From the NCBI GenBank assembly GCA_002412545.1, contig DHVG01000002.1, forward strand, positions 222,702 through 286,701: a stretch of DNA of 64,000 bases, written 5' to 3'. Below, piece by piece: positions 35,094-43,100 of this stretch. The translations under genes and the position numbers were made by a program. Under the pieces are notes generated by a model. It saw nothing but the letters and a program-made list of their open reading frames with translations, searched no databases and was not told where the DNA came from. The DNA comes from Elusimicrobia bacterium UBA5214. Lineage in GTDB: Bacteria > Elusimicrobiota > UBA5214. How positions within the stretch are numbered: the stretch's first letter is position 1; each line of letters opens with the position of its first letter.

Positions 35094-36083
35094 TCATACA
35101 TAACCTAATAGTTTTTTATTTTTTAAAGACAATTTATCAATTAACGCATAATCTTTAATCAATTTCTTCAACTCCTTAATTCGTTTATTCAAATTTGATC
35201 GTTCACGTACCTGTAGATACCTAGTTACACACCTATCAACATTGACATTTGAGTTAACTGTAGGATCTTTCCGAGATAATAACGCTAAATCAGCACCTGT
35301 TATTCTTGCCAATCTTATTAATTCATTGTTAGTATAAAAATGACTGGGCCATTTATTTCTCTTGTTATTGTTTGCTTTTTTTGAAAGCAATGCTGCATTT
35401 TCTTTTGATAAAGGATATAACCAACTTGATGGTAATATGTGGTCTATTTCCCATGAGTCGCGATCATTTTTATTTAGCTTTTTGGCTGTCTTAAAACACG
35501 TGCTATTAAACCTTCTAAATAAATCATCTATAAAGTTTTTGTCTACTGCTTGATTTTCACTCTCAAGCAACAAATCTCCCACTCTTCTTTTAATATTCGA
35601 CTCATATAATTGTTGTTTTGTCCTTTTTGGATTCAAGTATGCATTAATAGCCCCTTTGCAGCTTCTACATTCCATTTGTTTTTCCAATGGTCCCCATCCT
35701 GTATGTCTGTCAAAAGCATTTGATGGTAAAATTCGTCCACACGCATTACATTGCTTCCAATAAGATTCTTTGTTTTCTGTTATAATTCTAAAAAAAGCTT
35801 GCCAGAACCTTCGACATTTAATTGAAGTTGGGTCAGTAAATTCAGAAGGCCACTCACTAAATGGCAAAGGTGAGTCTTTACTATGTAAGTAATTACATTC
35901 TTTACATTTCCAAGCCGCAGTAGAGTATGCATCGTTGGGATTCAACAAAGTATCTCCTATAGAAAATAAATTCAAAGCATCACAACAGATGCAAATATAA
36001 CCAACCCATGCATTATGTACTTTCTTTCCAATTCCTTTGATTCTTGGTAGTCCCGTTCTATGTTTTGTTTTTCTCCTACTCAT
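35094..36083 (-). CDS. HNH endonuclease, probable restriction enzyme
   Basis: A 329-residue protein. The N-terminal half has four Cys pairs (CICC, CKEC, CNAC, CRSC) likely to bind zinc. The HNH core is WEIDHILPSSW near residue 212 followed by ENAALLSKKANNNKRNK, giving the Asp-His, Asn and Lys/Asn positions. Basic throughout. Convergent with a double-domain methyltransferase, so a type II restriction-modification pair is the simplest reading. No SD at the start. A homing-type HNH gene is less likely given the partner. Confidence 0.75.
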   Translation of the reverse strand: MSRRKTKHRTGLPRIKGIGKKVHNAWVGYICICCDALNLFSIGDTLLNPNDAYSTAAWKCKECNYLHSKDSPLPFSEWPSEFTDPTSIKCRRFWQAFFRIITENKESYWKQCNACGRILPSNAFDRHTGWGPLEKQMECRSCKGAINAYLNPKRTKQQLYESNIKRRVGDLLLESENQAVDKNFIDDLFRRFNSTCFKTAKKLNKNDRDSWEIDHILPSSWLYPLSKENAALLSKKANNNKRNKWPSHFYTNNELIRLARITGADLALLSRKDPTVNSNVNVDRCVTRYLQVRERSNLNKRIKELKKLIKDYALIDKLSLKNKKLLGYV

Positions 36084-36354
36084 TTCTATTTAATTTTTAC
36101 CTTGATAATAGATTGTTATTACTATATTTACGAACAATACATTGTACATTATACAAAAATGCCTGGCAAATTCCTACTAAGAAAGCAGAGAGTCATACCT
36201 TCTCTGAAAATTGACAATTTTATCTCTGATTTGTCCATTGTATAAGTATACCGAAATTTAGTAAAAATTATGAACTTTTCAACGGATACTATTTATATAA
36301 AAGCAGAATTGTGACCTTCTAATTTTGGAGACAAGATAAGAACCATCTACTCCA
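36084..36354. other. Intergenic stretch with no gene seen
   Basis: About 270 AT-rich bases between the HNH gene start and the small gene at 36355. A TATAAT at about 36149-36154 on the minus strand could serve the HNH gene; no matching -35 box is clear. Confidence 0.3.
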
Positions 36355-36522
36355 TCATTTTGAGTATTTCTTTTCCTCAAGTTCTTTTTCCTTTTTCCTC
36401 TCCTTAAGAATCGCCTTAGTTAATTTTCCTTTTGTCTTCAAGATTCCGGCAATCTTTTCAAAATGTTCATCGGCAGATGACTGAAAAACAATGCGGTGAT
36501 GTTTGCGAATTTTAGCAGGCAT
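36355..36522 (-). CDS. Small basic protein downstream of fic
   Basis: A 55-residue frame: starts MPAKIRKHHRIVFQSSADEHF and ends in a Lys/Glu-rich helix. AAAGGA is nine bases before the ATG. It lies 41 bases after the Fic gene on the same strand and may be co-transcribed with it. It resembles the small DUF-type partners found after toxin-like genes, but I do not recognise a family. Confidence 0.5.
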   Translation of the reverse strand: MPAKIRKHHRIVFQSSADEHFEKIAGILKTKGKLTKAILKERKKEKELEEKKYSK

Positions 36523-36563
36523 TGTGATTCATCCTTTCAGCATTTATATTCCTATTCCTTGTT

Positions 36564-37586
36564 TTATCTTGCAAGTCCAAATTTACCGGTCTTTCTGCCC
36601 CCGTATCTTTTAACAATTTTTCCTTTGATTAAAGGATTGAGAAGAAAATGTGCTCCTTGAACGGTTACTTTTAACACTGACGATATCTCTTTTGCAGTTA
36701 GGTTTCCGGACTCGCGCAAAAGTAACAGTAATTTTTCCTGTTTAGGGGTTAAAGATAGTTGCTCAAGTCCTTTTGTTTTAGGTAAAGAGATAATCCTTTT
36801 CCAGGCACGCTCAAGCGAATCGGCAATTATTTCTAAATAAAACTCAAGCCATTGGGTTAAGTTACCTTTTTCTTCACGGACAGTATTTAAAGCCGAATAG
36901 TAACTGTGTCTGTGTTCATAGATGATGTCATCAATAGCAAATATATGCAGGGTGTCAAATTTACGTCTTAACAATTCCCAAGTTCCCAGTGTCCGAGCAA
37001 CTCTCCCGTTACCGTCAACGAAGGGGTGAATTGCGACAAATTGATAATGGGTAATTCCTGATGAAATTACCGGTAAATATCTCGCTGATTCATTGTTTAT
37101 CCATTCCAAAAATTCATTCATCAGTCCGGGAACGTTTTCTGGTGGTGGCGGGGTATAAATTACTCTGCCTATTCCATCTACGATATAGTTCTGGATAGTC
37201 CGGTAAGTTCCCACGGGTTCGTGTTCAACCGCTCCTTCTCCGATTATTTTATGGAGTCGGCAGATGTCTTCGTTAGTCAAAAATTCTTTATCCGCATACT
37301 TCTGGATATAGCGGAGGACTGCAAGGTAGTTAACTACTGCTCTTTCGGTCATATTCAGTTTTTTGGTAATTCTTTTTTCTGAAGCAAGGGCTCTAACTTC
37401 GGGTAAACTTAAAATAAACCCTTCAATAGCAGTTGACCCCATTGCATTTCTTATTGCTGTCTCTTTTTGTAATGTTGGTTTCCAGGCAACCTGAATCGGT
37501 GCACTGATGATTCGCTGACGCAGAGAACTTATTTCGTCAATGAGTTTGGTTAAATGTAAGGATATGGAAAATTTTGGTTCTAACAT
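36564..37586 (-). CDS. Fic family protein (probable AMPylase) with C-terminal winged helix
   Basis: A 340-residue protein. The Fic motif HPFVDGNGRVAR near residue 185 is complete, including the catalytic His and phosphate-binding loop. An N-terminal inhibitory helix with S51-T-A-I-E55-G56 fits the (S/T)xxxE(G/N) rule of class II (self-inhibited) Fic proteins. The C-terminus (LTPKQEKLLLLLRESGNLTA, then SSVLKV) is a winged helix likely to bind DNA. A perfect 9-bp inverted repeat overlaps its start codon and may be its own operator. Confidence 0.9.
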   Translation of the reverse strand: MLEPKFSISLHLTKLIDEISSLRQRIISAPIQVAWKPTLQKETAIRNAMGSTAIEGFILSLPEVRALASEKRITKKLNMTERAVVNYLAVLRYIQKYADKEFLTNEDICRLHKIIGEGAVEHEPVGTYRTIQNYIVDGIGRVIYTPPPPENVPGLMNEFLEWINNESARYLPVISSGITHYQFVAIHPFVDGNGRVARTLGTWELLRRKFDTLHIFAIDDIIYEHRHSYYSALNTVREEKGNLTQWLEFYLEIIADSLERAWKRIISLPKTKGLEQLSLTPKQEKLLLLLRESGNLTAKEISSVLKVTVQGAHFLLNPLIKGKIVKRYGGRKTGKFGLAR

Positions 37587-37609
37587 ATAAGTATCTCCAC
37601 TACTTATAT
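37585..37609 (-). promoter_or_regulatory. Inverted repeat at the fic start, possible operator
   Basis: Perfect 9-bp arms (ATATAAGTA / TACTTATAT) separated by 7 bases; the ATG (37586-37584) begins in the last arm and the SD-like GGAG lies in the loop. It could be an operator for the winged-helix part of the Fic protein or an mRNA hairpin at the ribosome site. Confidence 0.55.
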
Positions 37610-37671
37610 TAAAGCATATTTAAAGTAATATTTCAAGTGGTTAGTTACAAAAAAATTGGTTTCTTCTGGAT

Positions 37672-38739
37672 TTAGTTTCCGGTTTTTGTCTCAAGAGACG
37701 GAGGACGCATCAGAGTAGTGAGAATATCGGCAAGAAAACGGAAAAATACTACCAGAAGATAGGTGGAAAGAATTAAAAGAATAGCAATGATAAAGGCAAG
37801 AATTACATCCTGGATGAGAAAGACGAAGAAAATTACCGGGATAGTAATCACGCCGGTAACTCCGAATAACCAGGATAAGAAGACAAAAGAATTGACTACC
37901 CGTTCCATACCCCGATAGGGAGTGAGCACCATTTTTTGTCTGGGTGCGGCAGTCGGTAACGGATGTCCGCAGGAAACACAATACCAGAACTTTAGTTGAT
38001 TCTGTTTACCACAAGAAGCACAAACCTTTTTCTCCAATTTCGGGTCTTCCCGACGATGAAAAATATATAGTTTTTCTATAATTCCAATAAAAAACCATAA
38101 CACTGCTCCGACTAAACCGCCGGAGGCACCTTCTACCAATCGTTTAATTAGCCAGCCCTGGGGATTAAATTGAATCAGGATTGAACCATAAAAAACCGAC
38201 CCAAGAAAACCGCCAATACCGCCGCCAATCAGTCCGAATAAAACACCGGCAAATATTTTTTTCTTATTTCTTTCAATAATTCCACTGGTTGCACCAATAA
38301 AAGTACCACCGATTGCCCAGGTAGCAAAAATAGTTAAAGAAGAGAGAAAATCGCTGCTTTGGAAAATGTCCTTAAGCGGTAAATTAAGCACTCCGCCCAA
38401 TGCACCACCAAGTGTCCCGAGGATTCCTCCCAAAAATGCTTTGTATGCCGATTCTTCAATAATTCCACTTACTGTCCCCAAAAATACTCCACAAATCATC
38501 CCACCGAATAAATCTTTGACGATTGGGTTGATATTTTCTCCGACAATACGCATAATCACAAAAACGATTATCCAGCCAATAAACCCGGAAGCAAATCCCG
38601 CCCAACTACGGCGCCAGACCCAGGAAAAATTTGTCGCCAGATGCACCAGCAGTTCACTTCTTTTATTGAGAAACATACCACAATGTCCACAATATTTGGC
38701 ATCGTCTTCCATTAATCGTTCACAACTCGGACAATACAT
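37672..38739 (-). CDS. Double zinc-ribbon multi-pass membrane protein
   Basis: A 355-residue protein. Zinc ribbon 1 at the start (YCPSCERLMEDDAKYCGHCG), then about six glycine-rich membrane helices in repeated pattern (GIIGGGIGGFLGSVFYG-like: FAGVLFGLIGGGIGGFLGSV), zinc ribbon 2 near residue 240 (CASCGKQNQLKFWYCVSCG), and two more helices. The Gly-rich helix pairs (GTLGGALGGV, GLIGGGIGGF) look like internal duplications. Function unknown; lies upstream of hypE in the transcribed direction, 40 bases away... on the same strand but after hypE's stop, so it is the gene following hypE. Confidence 0.6.
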   Translation of the reverse strand: MYCPSCERLMEDDAKYCGHCGMFLNKRSELLVHLATNFSWVWRRSWAGFASGFIGWIIVFVIMRIVGENINPIVKDLFGGMICGVFLGTVSGIIEESAYKAFLGGILGTLGGALGGVLNLPLKDIFQSSDFLSSLTIFATWAIGGTFIGATSGIIERNKKKIFAGVLFGLIGGGIGGFLGSVFYGSILIQFNPQGWLIKRLVEGASGGLVGAVLWFFIGIIEKLYIFHRREDPKLEKKVCASCGKQNQLKFWYCVSCGHPLPTAAPRQKMVLTPYRGMERVVNSFVFLSWLFGVTGVITIPVIFFVFLIQDVILAFIIAILLILSTYLLVVFFRFLADILTTLMRPPSLETKTGN

Positions 38740-38778
38740 GGTTAATCCTCCTTTGAGGACCTTTTTAACGGTCTTTCT

Positions 38779-39780
38779 TTAACAAATTCGTGGTAGTTGT
38801 TCTCCGGTAAGCATATCCACAATCCGGTGCCCGCCAATTAAAGTTTTAAGGATTACTTTTTCCGGTGTTTCCACAATTTCACCGATAATCCGACTCTCTT
38901 TACCTAATTTATCTTTCTTCATTACCCGAAGAACTTTTTCTGCTGCTTCCGGAGAAACCACAATTACCGCTTTACCTTCGTTAGCGACATAAAGCGGGTC
39001 TAAACCAAGCAGTTCAGAAATACCTTTTACTTCATCTTTCACCGGGATATCTTCTTCACGGATTAAAATACCTAAATTGGTTCTGGCAACGATTTCGTTT
39101 AAGGTAGTGGCTAAACCGCCGCGGGTCGGGTCACGCATAAACTTCGCCCCGTTAGATACCCCTAATATCTTTTCTACTAAACTCCATAAAGGTGCGCAGT
39201 CACTCTTTAAACTGAAAGTGACTTTCAGTTTCATCCGTTCGCTCATTACTGCAATGCCGTGGTCACCGATTGAACCGTTGATGATGATTTTATCACCTTT
39301 TCTAATTCTATCGGTAGAGAGTACGCGATTATTTTTAATAATCCCGACTCCGGCAGTATTGATAAAAATTTTATCCGCTGAATTTTTCTCTACAACTTTA
39401 GTGTCACCGGTAACGATTTTGACATTGGCATTTTTCCCGGCTGCTTCCATTGAAGCAAGGATTTTATCTAAAATTTCCGTCTCCAACCCTTCTTCAAGGA
39501 TTACTCCGCAGGAGAGATATAAAGGTTCTGCACCGACCATACTTAAATCGTTTACCGTACCGTAAATTGCCAGTTTACCGATATCACCACCCGGGAAAAA
39601 GATTGGTTTGACCACATAAGAATCAGTAGTAAAAGCAAACTTTTGTTTCCCGATACTAAATACCGCCGAATCAGCGAGGGGGGATAAAAAAGGATTAGCG
39701 AACCTTTTCAGGATTTCCTGTTCAATCAGGTTATGCATTAATTTCCCGCCACTGCCGTGAGCTAATAGAATTTTAGACAT
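38779..39780 (-). CDS. hypE: Hydrogenase maturation protein HypE
   Basis: A 333-residue protein of the PurM-like fold that dehydrates its own C-terminal thiocarboxamide to make the CN ligands of [NiFe] hydrogenase with HypF. Starts LLAHGSGGKLMHNLI and ends QLPRIC, the required terminal Cys. Also DPTRGGLATTLNEI and ITGD-like VTGDTKVV. It lies 17 bases after the Lys/His-rich protein gene; it is separated from hypD by two unrelated genes. Confidence 0.95.
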   Translation of the reverse strand: MSKILLAHGSGGKLMHNLIEQEILKRFANPFLSPLADSAVFSIGKQKFAFTTDSYVVKPIFFPGGDIGKLAIYGTVNDLSMVGAEPLYLSCGVILEEGLETEILDKILASMEAAGKNANVKIVTGDTKVVEKNSADKIFINTAGVGIIKNNRVLSTDRIRKGDKIIINGSIGDHGIAVMSERMKLKVTFSLKSDCAPLWSLVEKILGVSNGAKFMRDPTRGGLATTLNEIVARTNLGILIREEDIPVKDEVKGISELLGLDPLYVANEGKAVIVVSPEAAEKVLRVMKKDKLGKESRIIGEIVETPEKVILKTLIGGHRIVDMLTGEQLPRIC

Positions 39781-39797
39781 TGTCGGATATCCTTTGA

Positions 39798-40151
39798 CTA
39801 CACACTTAGACCAAGTTTTTTAAGTTCGGTTTCGCCTGAAGGAGTAAGATAATACTTAGCGTCTCTGCCTTTGCCTTCTTGTTTTAGCCATCCCTGTTTG
39901 ATGCAATAAGCAAGAAAACCGCCACCAATGGCAAACGGGTTAACCGGTCTTTCTTCTGATTTACCGGTCAAAAAATGCGATATACTATGTTTCCGATGCC
40001 ATTCCCGGTCTTCGGCTTCATTGATACCCATCTTCTTCATCAATTTCTTATGTTCTTTCGGTGTGATTTTAATTTTTTTCTTATGCCATTTCCGATGCTC
40101 TTTTTCAGTAATCCTCATCCCCCGATGTTTGATTTTCTTAGTCATTTTCAT
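39798..40151 (-). CDS. Lys/His-rich winged-helix-like small protein
   Basis: A 117-residue very basic protein. The first 60 residues repeat a KEHRKWHKKK-like unit three times (TEKEHRKWHKKK, TPKEHKKLMKKM, EDREWHRKH), rich in His and Lys. The C-terminal 55 residues (GGGFLAYCIKQGWLKQEGKG, YYLTPSGETELKKLG) look like a winged-helix tail. It could be a DNA-binding regulator or, given its place just before hypE, a metal-binding accessory; the sequence alone does not decide. I recognise no family. Confidence 0.5.
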   Translation of the reverse strand: MKMTKKIKHRGMRITEKEHRKWHKKKIKITPKEHKKLMKKMGINEAEDREWHRKHSISHFLTGKSEERPVNPFAIGGGFLAYCIKQGWLKQEGKGRDAKYYLTPSGETELKKLGLSV

Positions 40152-40364
40152 ATCTTCCTTACAAATTTCCTAAAATCAACTATTCCCCACCTCTTTCGGA
40201 GACAACCGAGGAGGTAGTCGGCAGGTCACCGATGAGGCGACAATTTATCCCTTAACTTCCTGCCGGTTTTTACCTAACGTTCTTGAGCTTTATGAAGTGG
40301 TACTTTGGCACCATTTAAAGGAGCTTTAATTCTTCATGAAGCCTTTGTTATGCGAAGGGCGAAT
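40152..40364 (-). other. Gap with hairpins between hypE-side genes and the nuclease gene
   Basis: Several short inverted repeats: CGGCAGG (40219) with CCTGCCG (40259) followed by GTTTTTAC on the plus strand, and ATCGGTGAC..GCCGA, which also appears at 601-615. A CTCC/GGAG pair and CACCTC units are like those at 540-600. No gene seen. Confidence 0.4.
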
Positions 40365-41102
40365 CTATACAATTTTTTTGAATATTTCCTCCTCTCCAAA
40401 AGTATATATATTTTCTGTTTTTAATCGATGCAGCACATCTTCTTTTTTTACTTCTTTAAAAGTAACAATTTTTATTTTTAAGACAAAAATATTTATCATT
40501 TCTTTATTAAAATGTAATATTTTTATAGAGTTTCCTAATTTCTTTATAAATTCTTCCATAGCATCGGATGTATTATCATCATAGAAAATTTGGTAGATTA
40601 CAAATGCAAACCTAGGTTTATCATAACAAGCGGATGCAATTCTATGTAGTAACTGATACGGAAAAGTATTTAGTTTTTCAAGATAAACAGGTTCTTTGGG
40701 TTCTAAAAAAGGGGTAATTATGTCAATCCAATGGGTAATTACATTCTTTTTATTTTCTGTTGAATCATTCCATTCTTCTATTGTTTCGTATTTATGCTCA
40801 ACCTCTGTGTATTTACCTTCAATAGCTATTTTAAAATTATTTCCAATAATCATAATATCAGTCATTGAGCATTTATTTGATTTATATGATCTCGTAGGAT
40901 ATTCATAACAAATTTTAATTTTGTCAGAGGTTAACCCTAATTTTTCAAAAAGATAATTTATACATTTGTCGGTATTTTTCCAATATTGCAAAAGAGGTAT
41001 TGTCGATGTCTGGATAGAGTTTATTCCTGACAATGAATATTGATCAATTATTTCGGAGAATTCTTGAGACTTTGGATTACCATAAAATTGTTCAATTACC
41101 AT
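40365..41102 (-). CDS. PD-(D/E)XK-like nuclease-fold protein, family not recognised
   Basis: A 245-residue acidic-to-neutral protein. SMTDIMIIGNNFKIAIEGKYTE near residues 78-99 has the D..(8-12)..ExK layout of PD-(D/E)XK nucleases (D81, E95, K97 approximately). The rest is not recognised. Its base composition is more AT-rich than its hyp neighbours, and it stands between hypD and hypE, so it probably entered the operon later. Restriction or repair function is a guess. Confidence 0.55.
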   Translation of the reverse strand: MVIEQFYGNPKSQEFSEIIDQYSLSGINSIQTSTIPLLQYWKNTDKCINYLFEKLGLTSDKIKICYEYPTRSYKSNKCSMTDIMIIGNNFKIAIEGKYTEVEHKYETIEEWNDSTENKKNVITHWIDIITPFLEPKEPVYLEKLNTFPYQLLHRIASACYDKPRFAFVIYQIFYDDNTSDAMEEFIKKLGNSIKILHFNKEMINIFVLKIKIVTFKEVKKEDVLHRLKTENIYTFGEEEIFKKIV

Positions 41103-41194
41103 TTTTTCTATTCGCCTTTCACATAACTACCAATAACCGTATTATTGCGATTATCCTTCCAATTGGTGTCATATCCGCAATACCGTGTCTATTT

Positions 41195-42283
41195 TTATGT
41201 TCTTCCATATTTGTAATATGCCGCACAGGTGCCTTCGGAGGAGACCATGCAGGCACCGACCGGTTTTTCCGGGGTGCAGACCTTAGCAAAAAGCGGACAT
41301 TCAAAAGGTGTCTTCAGTCCTTGCAAGACCTTACCACAGAGACAGCCGGGATTTTCTTTTGTTCTTTCCGCTTCTACCGGTAAATTTTCTTCAATATCAA
41401 ATTCGCGATATTTGTCACTTAGTTGGTAACCGCTTTTCGGAATTACTCCAATCCCGCGCCAGTCCGAATCGGTTACCGCAAAAACTTCATTCAATAAAGA
41501 AACGGCTTTAGGGTTGCCTTCCGGTTGGACTGAACGGGTATATTGAATCTCAATCTTTGCTTCCTCATTAGTGACTTGTTTAACTAACATATAGATTCCT
41601 TGGAGAATGTCTAAAGGTTCAAAACCAACGATTACACCGGGAACCTTGTATTTCTTGGCAATAAATTCGTAAGGTCGTGAACCGATAATCGTGCTTACAT
41701 GCCCGGGCAAAAGGAATCCTTCCACTTTTAACTCTTTAGTATTGACCAACGCTTCCAATGCCGGGGGAACAATCTTGTGTCCACAAAGCACATAAAAATT
41801 TTTTATATTTTTCTTTTTTGCCTGGACAATAGCTGCGGCAATCGTCGGCGAGGTGGTCTCAAAACCGACGGCTAAGAAAACAATTTTTTTCTTCGGATTA
41901 TTCTCGGCAATTTCTAATGCTTCTAAAGTGGAATAAACTACCCGGATATCCGCACCGTCAGCTTTTTCTTTCTCTAAACTGGAACTTGAACCGGGAACAC
42001 GGAGCATATCACCGAAAGTAACGATAATCACATCTTTGAGTCGTGCGTAGGCAATTGCTTTATCCAGATAATAATTTGGTGTAACACAGACTGGACATCC
42101 CGGACCGGAAAGGAGATGTAAATTTTCCGGTAGCAAAGATTTTATCCCGGAACGAAAAATTGCTACGGTATGGGTTCCACAGACCTCCATCAGAACAATT
42201 TTTCTTTTGCCAACTGTTCGGTCAATCTTTTTTGCTAAATTTTGAGCTAACTGGTTATTCCGAAATTCGTCAATATATTTCAT
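41195..42283 (-). CDS. hypD: Hydrogenase maturation protein HypD
   Basis: A 362-residue [4Fe-4S] protein that forms the scaffold with HypC on which Fe(CN)2CO is built. Seen: VLMEVCGTHTVAIFRSG, LLSGPGCPVCVTP, FAVGFETTSPT-like LAVGFETTSPT, and the C-terminal cluster Cys (CLCGKVLQG, CPLFAKVCTPEKPVGACMVSSEG, cited in part). Full length. hypC precedes it. Confidence 0.96.
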   Translation of the reverse strand: MKYIDEFRNNQLAQNLAKKIDRTVGKRKIVLMEVCGTHTVAIFRSGIKSLLPENLHLLSGPGCPVCVTPNYYLDKAIAYARLKDVIIVTFGDMLRVPGSSSSLEKEKADGADIRVVYSTLEALEIAENNPKKKIVFLAVGFETTSPTIAAAIVQAKKKNIKNFYVLCGHKIVPPALEALVNTKELKVEGFLLPGHVSTIIGSRPYEFIAKKYKVPGVIVGFEPLDILQGIYMLVKQVTNEEAKIEIQYTRSVQPEGNPKAVSLLNEVFAVTDSDWRGIGVIPKSGYQLSDKYREFDIEENLPVEAERTKENPGCLCGKVLQGLKTPFECPLFAKVCTPEKPVGACMVSSEGTCAAYYKYGRT

Positions 42284-42378
42284 ATTCTATAACAAGATTC
42301 CAGCGATTTTGAGGGGCGATTCCAGCGATTTATTTATCACCGTAATCGGTGACTTTATCACTGTAATCAAACGTAAAT
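42284..42378 (-). repeat. Phrase repeat GATTCCAGCGATTT between hypC and hypD
   Basis: Two direct copies of GATTCCAGCGATTT (about 42296 and 42320), a TCACCGTAATCGGTGA hairpin and an inverted relative (TCACTGTAATC). Similar units stand before the TPR gene (7573-7610) and inside hypF (about 45322). Confidence 0.55.
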
Positions 42379-42600
42379 TTACGTAAGAGTTTCACCCCAT
42401 TGGCGCATTAGTTGTAAGGTTTCTTCCGCTTGTTTTTTGTCTAATTTCTGGATTGCATAGCCAGCGTGGACGATGACATAATCACCGACTTTGATGCCAC
42501 TGACTAAAGTTAAACCGACTTGCCTTTTCGCTCCACCGACTTCAGCGACTGCAAGGTCATCTTTAATTTTCAAAATTTTCATTGGGATACCGAGACACAT
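42379..42600 (-). CDS. hypC: Hydrogenase maturation chaperone HypC
   Basis: A 73-residue protein beginning MCLGIPMKI, with the essential Cys2; start at 42600 chosen for this and for AGGAGG seven bases before it. OB-fold with YVIVHAGYAIQKLD. It shuttles the Fe ligand complex from HypD to the hydrogenase large subunit. The IVP element ends 18 bases before its start, just clear of its SD. Confidence 0.96.
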   Translation of the reverse strand: MCLGIPMKILKIKDDLAVAEVGGAKRQVGLTLVSGIKVGDYVIVHAGYAIQKLDKKQAEETLQLMRQWGETLT

Positions 42601-42617
42601 CTTAATACCTCCTAGTA

Positions 42618-43061
42618 CCAAGCACCAAATTCCAAGTTCCAAATAGCAAACAATAGTTAAATATCAAATACAAAATGTCAAACTTATTTTGTTTTCTCAA
42701 GAATTTTACTAAATATTTTTATAAACTCACTTGCTTCTTTAATTAGTAATTCTCTCTCTGTTTCATCATTGTTATCCTTTATCTCCACCAATTTTAACCA
42801 GTATCTGCTTTCCTTAGATTCTTTTCGACATATCTTTATTCGCAAGGCAAAATCTTTTTTGCTTAATGCTTCATTTGCTTCAATATAATTTGCACCAACT
42901 GAACCAGATGCTATTTCAATATTAGCCATTGTTTTAGGCAGTTTCTTTGTAAATTCTATTACTCGTTTTGCGAACTCAAATGTTCTTTCTTCAAGGTCAT
43001 AATGTTTTGAATTTGCAATTTGAACATTAGATATTGTTTGGGATTTGGAGTTTGGAGCTTG
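42618..43061. mobile_element. IVP element: four-helix-bundle gene with imperfect terminal inverted repeats
   Basis: Left end 42618-42656 starts CCAAGCACCAAATTCC and right end 43032-43061 reads, on the minus strand, CAAGCTCCAAACTCC. The ends are inverted relatives sharing CAAGCWCCAAAYTCC and CAAACAATA. The enclosed gene is the IVP protein. It splits hypF from hypC. Shorter relatives lie at 30112, 45485 and 52868. Confidence 0.6.
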
Positions 43062-43088
43062 CAATTTACTGTTGTTAATTATATTCAC
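42684..43088 (-). CDS. Four-helix bundle protein, 23S rRNA-intervening-sequence family (IVP)
   Basis: A 134-residue protein. From about residue 28 it is a typical S23/IVP protein: HYDLEERTFEFAKRVIEF, TKKLPKT, ASGSVGANYIEANEALSKKDF, RKESKESRYWLKL. Such proteins were first found inside 23S rRNA intervening sequences and their function is unknown; related Avd proteins act in diversity-generating retroelements, but no reverse transcriptase is here. The first 27 residues (KLQAPNSKSQTISNVQ in part) are encoded by the inverted repeat. It is inserted within the hyp operon. Confidence 0.85.
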   Translation of the reverse strand: MNIINNSKLQAPNSKSQTISNVQIANSKHYDLEERTFEFAKRVIEFTKKLPKTMANIEIASGSVGANYIEANEALSKKDFALRIKICRKESKESRYWLKLVEIKDNNDETERELLIKEASEFIKIFSKILEKTK

Positions 43089-43100
43089 AGTTGTATTTTT

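Noticed and set aside
42684..43088. Avd protein of a diversity-generating retroelement
   Set aside because: No reverse transcriptase or template/variable repeat pair was seen; the protein fits the 23S IVP branch of the four-helix-bundle family better.
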